A stretch of 51,795 nucleotides of DNA from an uncultured Alphaproteobacteria bacterium (lineage in GTDB: Bacteria > Pseudomonadota > Alphaproteobacteria > RF32 > CAG-239): NCBI GenBank assembly GCA_944390895.1, contig CALXRQ010000009.1:1-51795 (forward strand). The letters run 5' to 3'. Shown piece after piece: positions 43,537 through 51,795 of this stretch (the first letter of the stretch is position 1; every line of letters begins with the position of its first letter). The position numbers and the translations under genes are program-made. The notes under the pieces were generated by a model that made no database searches, was not told the DNA's origin, and saw nothing but the letters and a program-made list of their open reading frames with translations.

Positions 43537-44670
43537 TTATTTTGTAAACAGGGCAACAAGCTCGCTGTGGTTAGAATAGCTGAACTGGTCGACAAGCGTG
43601 ATTTCTTCCAGACGGTACCCGCCGGAAATCAGCAGATTGGCATCGTTGACAAAGCTGTGCGGATTGCAGGAAACGGCAATTACCCCGGCCGGCGCGGCTG
43701 CTCCCATCGCCGCGATTTTCTGTACCTGCGCGCGGGCGCCTGCCCGCGGCGGATCAAAAACGACAAGGTCAAAACCGTTTAATTCCTTCTCGTCCAGCGG
43801 ATATTTAAACAAATTTCGGGTCGTGATATCAATATTGGAAATCATATTTTTGTTAACGGAACGACGAAAACCCTCCAGCAGCTCAACCGACGAATCCACG
43901 GCCAAAATTCCGGTTCCGGGCAGCCGTGACAACGGGTAGGAAAAGGTTCCGACGCCGCAAAACAGATCCGCAATTTTTCCACCGGCATTACCCGCATATT
44001 TCAGCACCGTATCAATCAACGCCTTTTCGGAAAGCGCCGAAGCCTGCAAAAAGGTTCCGGCCGGAATAAAGACTTCATATCCGGCAATGCCGATGACCGG
44101 TTTTGTCTTTTCGACAACCGCTTCCGGCACAGCGCCCGGCCGCCGGCGGTGCGAGATGCGGATAACATTATCAAGCTGCTGACTGAGTTCAAAAATTTCC
44201 ATTCGGTAATCCAGATTGAGCTCAGCGTCAAATTCAAGCACCACGTCCAGACCGTTGTCGGCTTCGGTTACGGCGACGTCTCCGGCGGTTATAAAAGAAG
44301 GGGGCATTTTGCGCCCTTTGGAGGCAGAAACTGTTTTTACCGAGCAAACGGCGGCGGCCAGTTTTCGCAGTCCCGGCAGACCGCGGTTGATTCCCGGCGT
44401 TAAGAGACAACAGCGGTCTATATCGACGATCTCGCTGCTGGCACAGACGTTAAAACCGAAAGAAAGCCTTCCCTTTTTCATCTGAAAGGCAAAAGTTGCC
44501 CGGCGCCTTTGCCCGTCACCGACAAAAAACGGTTCGGCAAAACGAAAATCCTGCGCCTGCAGATTTTGCAGAATGGTTAAAACCGCGCGACGCTTCTGCT
44601 CCCGATATTCTTCAAACGAAAGATGACGATAGACACAGCCGCCGCATTTTTCACTGAAAGCGCAGTCCAT
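43537..44670 (-). CDS. RNA m5U methyltransferase (RlmC/RlmD/TrmA family)
   Basis: 377 residues. Predicted to methylate uridine C5 in rRNA or tRNA using SAM. A 4Fe-4S site is indicated by CxxxxxCGGC (3-12) and a later cysteine in VDIDRCCLLTP. The Rossmann domain has DLFCGVGTFSYPL, VFDPPRAGA and the catalytic-cysteine motif SCNPHSF, with HSELVALF at the end. No TRAM domain is present, as in RlmC. The exact target is not deducible. It starts 7 bases after the diguanylate cyclase stop. Confidence 0.88.
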   Translation of the reverse strand: MDCAFSEKCGGCVYRHLSFEEYREQKRRAVLTILQNLQAQDFRFAEPFFVGDGQRRRATFAFQMKKGRLSFGFNVCASSEIVDIDRCCLLTPGINRGLPGLRKLAAAVCSVKTVSASKGRKMPPSFITAGDVAVTEADNGLDVVLEFDAELNLDYRMEIFELSQQLDNVIRISHRRRPGAVPEAVVEKTKPVIGIAGYEVFIPAGTFLQASALSEKALIDTVLKYAGNAGGKIADLFCGVGTFSYPLSRLPGTGILAVDSSVELLEGFRRSVNKNMISNIDITTRNLFKYPLDEKELNGFDLVVFDPPRAGARAQVQKIAAMGAAAPAGVIAVSCNPHSFVNDANLLISGGYRLEEITLVDQFSYSNHSELVALFTK

Positions 44671-44677
44671 TCCGTCC

Positions 44678-46423
44678 CTACTTCAAATCTTCGGCATCAA
44701 CGCCGATTAATACGCTGTCATCTTCGATTTTCGGATTTTCCGACTGGATATGTTTGGCCTCGATACCGTCCAGCAGAGATATTTCCTCGTTTTCTTCCTT
44801 GTCAAAAATCGGATGGCGGTTATTGACTTCATTTTTGATCCGTTCCTGCGTTTCCTTGTTGTCAAAGGCTTCAAGCTCTTCCTTGTTGAAGACCTCAACG
44901 CGGTTGCGGCCGTTTTCCTTGGCTTTGTACAAGGCTTCGTCGGCGGTCTTGATCAGGGTATCGATGTTATCGGAAACTTCAAAGGAAGAAATACCGATAC
45001 TGACCGTAAAGCGAACCTCGTCGCCTTCGTCCGAATGGACCACGATTTCGGAAATCGTCTCACGCAGGCGGTCGGCCACGGTTTTGGCTTTTTTGGCATT
45101 GACGCCGGCCAGATAGATGACAAATTCCTCACCGCCGTAGCGCGCCACAATATCCACGTCGCGCAGCGCCCGCTCGCAGGTGGAAGCCAGTTCAATCAGA
45201 ACCTTATCACCGGTCTTGTGTCCGTATGTGTCATTGACATTTTTGAAATGGTCGGCATCAATCATCAATACGCTGTAAGGCTGGCGTTCCGCCTTGGAAG
45301 CCAGAATACGCTTATAGACTTCATCTTCGAAATAGCGGCGGTTAAACAGCGAAGTCAGCGGATCGCGAATGGCCTGGTTTTTGAGCAGGACTTCTCGGTT
45401 TTTGCGCGATGTGATGTCCTGAAAAGCCGCATACAGAGCAACATCGTAGTTATAGTCGATGATGTTGGCCGAAGTCAGCAACCAAAACGGCGTGTCTCCG
45501 CTCGGGGTTTTGACCAGGACTTCAAAATCCTGAACCTCCCGTTCCTGCTCCAGACGCTCGTTTAAGAGGCGGCGGTTTTCAGAATCGGCAAAGAAATCTT
45601 TCAGGCGATAGCGTTCCAGCTCTTCCTGACGAATGCCGAAAAGTTTAACGGCATTGGTATTGGCCAAAATAATACGATCGTCGCTCAAGCGCGAAATGAT
45701 AATCGGAAACGGCGAAGACTTGATAATTTCTTCAATCCGACGGTTGTACTTTTCAATCTCGAGCTGGCTTTCCGCCCATTTTTTTGCGTAAAAATCGCCT
45801 TTCATCATGACCAGCGCAATGCTTAAAAGCAAATAGACCACAATCGGAATATACCAGGCAACCGAGACAAAATATTCCACGCCAAACATTTTCAGAGCCA
45901 GAATAACAGCAACTGAAGTCGTTACCAGTCCGGCGAAGATGAAACCGCCGTGATGTTTCTGGTGAATCTGACTCAAAAAGCTGACGGAAATATAAGCAAA
46001 ACCGGTAATCGGGAAAATCTGGCGCATATTGGCAACCATATAGCCGTCCGGAGAAATAAAAATGAAATAAATAATTGCAATCAGGCCCACGGCGCCGAAA
46101 ATGCTGATTACCGGCATATCGGGAATGTTGTTGACCAATATCTGGGAAGCGGCCATCGCCAAGAGAATCATCGAAATCAGGTTGAAAAACAGCTCGACAA
46201 AGACCCAGCCTTCAATCGGCGCGCCCTGAGAATAAAGGCGCATGGTCTGCCAGCTGATAGCCACGGCCACGAACTCGACCGCCAAACCCCAGAAGAGCAG
46301 CCAGACACCGCGGCCGAGCTTGGTTCCGACCGAGGCATAAATGCAAGCGCCAAATAACAGAATCAACGACAGAACCGTTAAAATCACATTTGAAGTGCTG
46401 TTAAAAATACCGATACTTCCCAT
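44678..46423 (-). CDS. Membrane diguanylate cyclase with PAS domain
   Basis: 581 residues. About seven membrane helices (1-225), a PAS domain (about 235-350, FPIIISRLSDDRIILANTN) and a GGDEF domain (about 375-535). The active site reads GGEEF (about 428) and the RxxD inhibitory site RDVD lies five residues before it, so it should make c-di-GMP with product feedback. A charged tail of about 50 residues follows. Signal sensed through the membrane or PAS part is unknown. First gene of a run with the RNA methyltransferase, lipoprotein and tkt. Confidence 0.93.
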   Translation of the reverse strand: MGSIGIFNSTSNVILTVLSLILLFGACIYASVGTKLGRGVWLLFWGLAVEFVAVAISWQTMRLYSQGAPIEGWVFVELFFNLISMILLAMAASQILVNNIPDMPVISIFGAVGLIAIIYFIFISPDGYMVANMRQIFPITGFAYISVSFLSQIHQKHHGGFIFAGLVTTSVAVILALKMFGVEYFVSVAWYIPIVVYLLLSIALVMMKGDFYAKKWAESQLEIEKYNRRIEEIIKSSPFPIIISRLSDDRIILANTNAVKLFGIRQEELERYRLKDFFADSENRRLLNERLEQEREVQDFEVLVKTPSGDTPFWLLTSANIIDYNYDVALYAAFQDITSRKNREVLLKNQAIRDPLTSLFNRRYFEDEVYKRILASKAERQPYSVLMIDADHFKNVNDTYGHKTGDKVLIELASTCERALRDVDIVARYGGEEFVIYLAGVNAKKAKTVADRLRETISEIVVHSDEGDEVRFTVSIGISSFEVSDNIDTLIKTADEALYKAKENGRNRVEVFNKEELEAFDNKETQERIKNEVNNRHPIFDKEENEEISLLDGIEAKHIQSENPKIEDDSVLIGVDAEDLK

Positions 46424-46597
46424 TATATGACATCCTTCACACTTAAATTAATTCTGGCAACAGATTATATTGATATCGTTAATATAAATTAAAGCTTAAA
46501 TTAATTTTACAAAAAAATGATGATTATTTGAAAAAAATATTATACTATGCGCTATAGAGAATTGGTTTCCCGATATTGACATTGAGGATTATTAATT

Positions 46598-47770
46598 ATG
46601 AACAGGAACATTCCCAAACATTTCAGCAACAACTTCAGACTCAACATCGACAAGCTTCCATCCAAAGAATCCGACCGGCTGAACCTTTACATTCTGTTGC
46701 CGGGGCTGTTTTTGGGCGCCGCTCTGTTCTGTCTGGGACTGTTTGAGTTCATTAACGGCAGCAACAACAGCCAGCCCCTGTTTGACAAACTGATGCTTGA
46801 TGCCGGCGCCGAATACGATTCATTTGTCAGCCCGTGGTTCTTTGACGCGGTACTGATGCTTCTCGGCGCGGGAATCGTCATTTCGCTGTTTTTGTCTCAT
46901 CTGCGCTACAAGAAGATATATTTTGACGGCAAATCCGTAACCATGATTCAGAGGTCAGCCATCGGCAAAAAGAAAACCTTCCGCGAAAACATTCAAAACT
47001 ATGACGGCGTTATGTTGAGAATCGAATTTTTCCAGTGCGGGTTTATGAACAAAAACAAATACATTATAGAACTATACCACAAAAACCCCAAGAAAATCGT
47101 TCCGCTGTATATTTCGACTTCGGAAAACAACGTCCGCAAAATATGGGAAGACTATGCCCGCAAACTCAACCTGCCGACCATGATTTACACTGACGAGGGT
47201 CTGGTCAGACGCGAAGTTGCCGACCTGAACAAAACGCTTCGGGAAATGAGCGAGGTCTGGGATTTGAAAAAGAAATTCAACGAAAATACCAAACCTTCTT
47301 CCTGTGTGGCCGTTACGCGCAAACCGGACAAAACCATTATCAAAACCCGCAAAATCATTTGGGACGCCTATAATCTCATCGCCTGGTTCTTCATCTTCAT
47401 ATTCGTCATCGTCGGCTTTATCGTCAGTTTCGGCGCTCAGAATTTCTCCGTTCCGGCGCTGACTGCTTTCTACGCCGTTGAGGTCATCGGTCTGACCACC
47501 GCCGTATTTGTCCTCTTCCGCAAGGACAAGCTGGTGGTTAAAAGAGATAAAATCGTCAATACATACAAATATATGCTGTTTTCCATCAAGCACGATGAAA
47601 TCCGAAAAGACGAGATAGAATCGGTGGACGTTACTTTTAACCCGGCGACAGAACGCTACTTTGTCGCCATCATTTCCGACAACAAAACCATCATTTACGG
47701 GAAAAAACTGCCGATCAGCGACCTCAAATGGGTCAAAAAGTTTTTAATCAACGAGATTGTTAAGGACTGA
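46598..47770 (+). CDS. Four-helix membrane protein, unknown
   Basis: 390 residues, not recognised. Helices near 30-50 and 86-105, then a cytosolic domain with beta strands (YKKIYFDGKSVTMIQRSAIG), a second pair near 262-285 and 290-310, and a matching domain (KLVVKRDKIVNTYKYMLFS). The two halves share the same layout: two helices then a PH-like beta domain, suggesting an internal duplication. Divergent from the diguanylate cyclase. Confidence 0.7.
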   Translation: MNRNIPKHFSNNFRLNIDKLPSKESDRLNLYILLPGLFLGAALFCLGLFEFINGSNNSQPLFDKLMLDAGAEYDSFVSPWFFDAVLMLLGAGIVISLFLSHLRYKKIYFDGKSVTMIQRSAIGKKKTFRENIQNYDGVMLRIEFFQCGFMNKNKYIIELYHKNPKKIVPLYISTSENNVRKIWEDYARKLNLPTMIYTDEGLVRREVADLNKTLREMSEVWDLKKKFNENTKPSSCVAVTRKPDKTIIKTRKIIWDAYNLIAWFFIFIFVIVGFIVSFGAQNFSVPALTAFYAVEVIGLTTAVFVLFRKDKLVVKRDKIVNTYKYMLFSIKHDEIRKDEIESVDVTFNPATERYFVAIISDNKTIIYGKKLPISDLKWVKKFLINEIVKD

Positions 47771-47839
47771 CAAACGAATATATTAAAGCACAAACGCAGC
47801 TTCGGGCAATAAAAGTTGGTAATGTTTGGAATAATTCCT

Positions 47840-47867
47840 TTGCCATATATGCGTTTTACATTATAAA
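47840..47867 (+). promoter_or_regulatory. Promoter of the bamB-der operon
   Basis: TTGCCA, 16 bases, TATAAA: five of six matches in each box, 40 bases before the first gene. Confidence 0.7.
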
Positions 47868-47907
47868 TAAGAGAATACTGAGATTACGGTCAGAGGAGAA
47901 GATGACA

Positions 47908-48615
47908 ATGAAAAAGAAAAAAGAACCGGAAAAGCATAACGACTTTGAAGATGCTTTCATCCGTGAAATCGACGAAGAACTGAAAAACGAACATTTGAAA
48001 AAATTATGGGACAAATACGGACTTTTTATCATCCTGTTTGTGGTCATTGCCATATCCGCGGCCGTCAGCTTTGAGACCTTCAAAGCCTGGCAGGAAAAGC
48101 GCAATCAGGAATTTTCCGACGCCTATGCCTACGCACTTAACCTGCAAAACCAAGGTCGTTATGCCGAAGCCATGGAAGTGCTGAACAATTTGACCAAAGC
48201 CAAAAAAGGCATCTATTCCGACGTGGCAGAAATTCAGAAAGCCAATGTTCTGTTGGAACGAGGTAAAGTTACCGAAGCTCTTGCCGTTTTGGAAAAGGTT
48301 ACAGCAGATGAGGACTTCAATCCGCAGATGAAAGACGTGGCTATCATCAAGCTGGCGTCCTTTAAGCTGGATTATGCCCCGAGCGACGAAATCAAGACGA
48401 TGTTGAACCCGTTCATTGAACAAGAAAGCACATGGACCAACATTGCCAAAGAGATGCTGGCGATGCTGGCCATTCGCGACAACGACTTTGAAACGGCAAA
48501 GAACCTGTATCAGGAAATCAGCGTGGCGCAAAACACGTCCGATACGCTGAAAGCCCGCGCGCAGGATATGCTCAACGTTTTGGAGCAGGCGCAAAAAGAC
48601 AACGATAAAAAATAA
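47908..48615 (+). CDS. YfgM-like TPR protein
   Basis: 235 residues. Charged N-terminus, one membrane helix (about 33-53, LFIILFVVIAISAAVSF) and TPR repeats outside the membrane. This matches the YfgM/TPR_21 family, which in E. coli associates with SecYEG and PpiD. Gene order with bamB and der is the same as in E. coli. The ATG at 47908 has AGGAG 9 bases upstream; an ATG two codons earlier is too close to it. Confidence 0.85.
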   Translation: MKKKKEPEKHNDFEDAFIREIDEELKNEHLKKLWDKYGLFIILFVVIAISAAVSFETFKAWQEKRNQEFSDAYAYALNLQNQGRYAEAMEVLNNLTKAKKGIYSDVAEIQKANVLLERGKVTEALAVLEKVTADEDFNPQMKDVAIIKLASFKLDYAPSDEIKTMLNPFIEQESTWTNIAKEMLAMLAIRDNDFETAKNLYQEISVAQNTSDTLKARAQDMLNVLEQAQKDNDKK

Positions 48616-48638
48616 ACCAGACCAGAAGGAAGATTTTG

Positions 48639-49970
48639 ATGAATTTCAGGAACTATAAAAGATTAGCGGTATGCGGACTGGCAATAGCCCTTTCCGCATG
48701 CGGATTATTCAGCAAAGACAAAGTTCAGCTGGACGGCGAGCGAATCGCCGTATTGAGAGAATCGGCCATGCTGGCGCCGGACTTTAAGGCGAACGAAATT
48801 AAAATCAAGCTTCCCAAACCCCATACCAATGCCAAGTGGAGTCAGGCCGGCGGCAATTCCATTCATATGATGGGGCACCTGCAGGCCGGAAGCAAACTCA
48901 AAAAATTCTGGAAAAGCGGCTTTGGCGAGGGAAATTCAAAACGCGATTATCTGCTGGCCGCGCCGGTTATCGCCTACAATGTGGTTTTTACCATTGACGC
49001 AGATGCCGAAGTTCGGGCTTTCCGACTGGACGACGGCGATGAAATATGGTCCAAACGTGTCAAGCCGCTGAACAAAGACGAGCGCGACGTTTCGATGAAA
49101 GGCGCAGGGCTGGCCGAATTTAACCGTAAAATTTATGTCACGACCGGATTTGGCGGCGTATTTGCTTTGGATATGAAAACCGGAAAGCAAATATGGCGCT
49201 TTGACGAACCGTCTCCGATCAGAATCGCTCCGACGGTCGCGGCCGGAAAGGTTTTTGTGCAGACGATAGAAAATTCGCTGATTGCTCTTGACGCCGAAAA
49301 CGGCAAAGAACTCTGGCGTTACAAAACATCAACCGAGGCCACGACGCTGGTCGGCGGCGCCAGCCCCGCCTACGATCCGGAACAAGACGTGGTCATCGCG
49401 GCGTTCTCAACCGGCGAGCTCAGGGCTTTCAAAGCCAGCACCGGATCCTCGCTGTGGAGCGACCTGCTGGTAACAAGAAGAAGAACCAATACGCTGGCTA
49501 ATATTAACGGCATCAAAGCCAGTCCGGTCATCGACGGCGATGTGGTCTATGCTTTAGGCCACAGCAACATACTGACGGCCATTGACCTCAGAAGCGGAAA
49601 CCGCATTTGGGAAAGAGAAATCGGCGGTATTAACCAACCTTGGATCGCAGGAAAATATCTGTATGTCCTGAGCAGCGATTTTGACTTGATCGCCATGGAA
49701 AAAAGCAGCGGAAAAATTGTCTGGAACACCAACATTCCGGTCAATATCGACGAAGACAACCGCGCCGGACTTTTTGCCAACGGTCCGGTTCTGACCAGCA
49801 ACCGGCTGATTGTCAGCACTTCCAACGGATATATCTTTGCCGTTTCGCCGTATGACGGAAAAATCCTCGGTTACATCACGTTGTCCGACGGCGTTGAGGT
49901 TTCTCCGGTCGTGGCCGGCGGAATTACGATATTCACGACCAATGACGCGGATATCATTGCCTATAAGTAA
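48639..49970 (+). CDS. bamB: Outer-membrane assembly lipoprotein BamB
   Basis: 443 residues. Lipobox LSAC (cysteine 21), then PQQ-like beta-propeller blades (recurring WR/IW and GKxxW motifs such as DMKTGKQIWRFD, DAENGKELWRYK, DLRSGNRIWERE). BamB helps the BAM complex insert outer-membrane proteins. AAGGA lies 8 bases before the ATG. It is 23 bases after the YfgM-like gene and 20 before der. Confidence 0.93.
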   Translation: MNFRNYKRLAVCGLAIALSACGLFSKDKVQLDGERIAVLRESAMLAPDFKANEIKIKLPKPHTNAKWSQAGGNSIHMMGHLQAGSKLKKFWKSGFGEGNSKRDYLLAAPVIAYNVVFTIDADAEVRAFRLDDGDEIWSKRVKPLNKDERDVSMKGAGLAEFNRKIYVTTGFGGVFALDMKTGKQIWRFDEPSPIRIAPTVAAGKVFVQTIENSLIALDAENGKELWRYKTSTEATTLVGGASPAYDPEQDVVIAAFSTGELRAFKASTGSSLWSDLLVTRRRTNTLANINGIKASPVIDGDVVYALGHSNILTAIDLRSGNRIWEREIGGINQPWIAGKYLYVLSSDFDLIAMEKSSGKIVWNTNIPVNIDEDNRAGLFANGPVLTSNRLIVSTSNGYIFAVSPYDGKILGYITLSDGVEVSPVVAGGITIFTTNDADIIAYK

Positions 49971-49990
49971 AGAAAGCAGGAACGGATATC

Positions 49991-51379
49991 ATGACGCTTA
50001 AAGTAGCCATAATCGGACGTCCTAACGTCGGTAAGTCGACCTTGTTCAACCGGCTGGCCGGGCGCAGGGTGGCCATTGTGCACGACAAACCCGGCGTTAC
50101 CCGAGACCGGAGAGAAACCGCCGCCAAACTGCGGGATATGAATTTGCAGATTATTGATACGGCCGGATATGAATATTCCAAAGAAGACAATTTGGAAAAA
50201 AGGATGTGGGAGCAAACCAAACGCGCAATAAGCGACGCCGATGTCTGCCTGTTTCTGTTTGACGCCCGCGACGGTTTGCAGCCTTATGACGAACATTTTG
50301 CCCAATTGCTGCGGCAAATGCATAAACCGGTGATTCTGCTGGCCAATAAATGCGAAGGCAAGCTGCAGGAAGACAGCATCGGCGAGGCCTACAAGCTCGG
50401 TTTCGGCCAGCCGATCCCCTTTTCGGCAGAACACGGTCTGGGTTTGCAGGACCTGTATGAAGCGCTGCACGAGCATTATAAAAAAGACGAAGCGGTTCCG
50501 ACAGCGGAAACTGACGGAAATGAAGACAACGGCATTGAAGAAATCAGCGAAGAAGCCTGGAAAAAGCGTACAATTCAACTGGCCATCGTCGGGCGCCCCA
50601 ATGTCGGCAAATCAACACTGGTCAATGCGCTGCTGAAAGACGAAAGAATGTTGACCGGTCCCGAAGCCGGCGTTACACGCGATGCTATTGCCAGCGCCTG
50701 GGAATATCAGGGAAGAAAAATAAATCTGGTGGATACGGCAGGCTTGCGCAAACAGTCAAAAATTTCGGATTCACTGGAAAAGATGTCGGCCGCGAGCACC
50801 AAACGCGCCGCTTTTCTGGCACAAGTCGTGGTTCTGGTTCTGGATGCGGACGCCGTACTAGACAAACAGGATCTGACCATTGCCCGTCAGGTTTTGGACG
50901 AAGGCCGCGCTCTGGTTATTGCCGTCAACAAATGGGACATTGCCAACCGCAGAGAAGCGATTGAGCAGCTTAATTATAAACTCAAAACGTCGCTCACACA
51001 GGCCGAAGGGGTTCCGACAGTTACGATTTCCGCCCTCAAAGGCGAAGGTCTGGACAAGCTGATGCGAGCCGTATTCAAGGTTTATGACCGCTGGAACATT
51101 CGAATTCCGACCGCGCCGCTGAATAAATGGTTCGGCGACATGATTGACAACTATCCGCCGCCGCTCGGCAAAAACAACCGCCGGATTAAACTGCGCTACA
51201 TTACACAGGCCAAGACCAGACCGCCGGCATTTTTTATTTTTTCAAGCAACCCCGAAGGGCTGCCGGACGCATATTTGCGCTATCTGGTAAACAACCTCAG
51301 AGAAACTTTTGATATGGGGGGAATTCCGATCCGGATGACGGTGCGCAAAACGGGTAATCCGTACAAAGACAAAGACTGA
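49991..51379 (+). CDS. der: GTPase Der (EngA)
   Basis: 462 residues. Double GTPase needed for 50S ribosome assembly. First G domain: GRPNVGKST at 8-16, DTAGYE, NKCE. Second: GRPNVGKST at about 199-207, DTAGLR, NKWD. The C-terminal KH-like domain ends with IRMTVRKTGNPYKDKD. AGGA precedes the ATG by 9 bases. Last gene of the operon. Confidence 0.97.
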   Translation: MTLKVAIIGRPNVGKSTLFNRLAGRRVAIVHDKPGVTRDRRETAAKLRDMNLQIIDTAGYEYSKEDNLEKRMWEQTKRAISDADVCLFLFDARDGLQPYDEHFAQLLRQMHKPVILLANKCEGKLQEDSIGEAYKLGFGQPIPFSAEHGLGLQDLYEALHEHYKKDEAVPTAETDGNEDNGIEEISEEAWKKRTIQLAIVGRPNVGKSTLVNALLKDERMLTGPEAGVTRDAIASAWEYQGRKINLVDTAGLRKQSKISDSLEKMSAASTKRAAFLAQVVVLVLDADAVLDKQDLTIARQVLDEGRALVIAVNKWDIANRREAIEQLNYKLKTSLTQAEGVPTVTISALKGEGLDKLMRAVFKVYDRWNIRIPTAPLNKWFGDMIDNYPPPLGKNNRRIKLRYITQAKTRPPAFFIFSSNPEGLPDAYLRYLVNNLRETFDMGGIPIRMTVRKTGNPYKDKD

Positions 51380-51382
51380 ATT

Positions 51383-51411
51383 AAAGAAAGCTCCGCAAAG
51401 GAGCTTTCTTT
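51383..51411 (+). terminator. Terminator after der
   Basis: Twelve-base arms AAAGAAAGCTCC/GGAGCTTTCTTT with a 5-base loop. Confidence 0.88.
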
Positions 51412-51497
51412 ACATATTGACAGAAGCGTTCTTCGCCGGTATTTTATAAAAACTTTTTTTATTAAACAGAGTATTAAATATCTTAATTATTGTGCGT

Positions 51498-51795
51498 ATG
51501 AAAAAGAAAATCAAAAACTCACGGTCAGCGGCAGATTTTCTGCGGGAAAATTTTGCAGAACTTTCAACCAAAAAAGAATTTGAACCTCAGTTAATGAAAT
51601 TTGCCACAGAAAATTTCACGGTCAAAGAGACGATTTCTGGGCTGAAAAACTTGACGGACAAGAATTTGCCGCCGTTACGCCCGAGGGGACGCAGTTGCGC
51701 CTGCATCGCCGGGACAGAATCGAATGGTTTCCTTATTGCGGCGAACGCCTGGACGAATATACGACCATTTTGTTTTGGCGGGAGCAGCCTTATCT
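51498..51795 (+). pseudogene. Partial gene with apparent frameshift, cut by window edge
   Basis: An ATG at 51498 opens MKKKIKNSRSAADFLRENF and continues plausibly to about QLMKFATE. Beyond about 51610 this frame turns Cys/Gly/Pro-rich and shadow-like, while the frame two bases on reads FHGQRDDFWAEKLDG and then RRDRIEWFPYCGERLDEY, with codon use like the rest of the genome and no start codon of its own. Adding one base in the AAAA run at 51610-51613 would join the two. Real frameshift, sequence error or an unrecognised start are all possible. No function recognised; the 3' end is outside the window. Confidence 0.55.

Overview
The window reads as chromosomal DNA of a Gram-negative bacterium, most probably an uncultured alphaproteobacterium of moderate G+C. 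The evidence is outer-membrane machinery (BamB), many lipobox proteins, a YfgM-like/BamB/Der cluster, a Bat (aerotolerance) operon, a class II aldolase and an alpha-type set of housekeeping genes. This placement is an inference from gene content; no rRNA is present. I see no insertion sequence, prophage, CRISPR array or tRNA.

Layout. 1-6332: three minus-strand genes of unknown function with repeats, coiled-coil segments or signal peptides, mostly as separate transcription units with their own terminators and promoters. 6529-9642: a long, eukaryotic-type isoleucyl-tRNA synthetase. 9643-10319: the only long gene-free stretch; on the minus strand it carries two structured RNA candidates, a strong terminator and an ileS promoter. 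10320-12767: a divergent pair, an AnmK homologue with altered active-site motifs and tyrS. 12898-19400: a protein of unknown function, then the Bat operon (DUF4381, BatA, BatB/C, BatD) and a D-Ala-D-Ala dipeptidase. 19417-25172: an MsbA-type exporter, envelope lipoproteins (one gene broken by an in-frame stop) and dtd. 25287-30417: a lipoprotein hydrolase, a ZntB/CorA transporter, an SpmA-SpmB fusion, and LemA with its DUF3137 partner. 30420-34847: a minus-strand operon tgt, LOG nucleosidase, methyltransferase-like, ABC exporter. 34952-36353: phoB and rpe. 36509-38857: a ferritin-like protein and four small envelope proteins of unknown function. 38992-46423: fba, tkt, a lipoprotein, an RNA m5U methyltransferase and a diguanylate cyclase. 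46598-51379: a membrane protein, then a YfgM-like protein, bamB and der. 51498-end: a gene cut by the window edge that also appears frameshifted.

Functionally the region combines translation (IleS, TyrS, Dtd, Tgt, RNA methyltransferase, Der), central sugar metabolism (Rpe, Fba, Tkt), envelope biogenesis (MsbA-like, BamB, Bat, peptidoglycan turnover) and signalling (PhoB, c-di-GMP). The least ordinary parts are the repeat-protein cluster at 1-6.3 kb, the RNA-rich gap at 9.9-10.2 kb, the AnmK with substituted catalytic motifs, and two disrupted reading frames at 23.1 kb and 51.6 kb.
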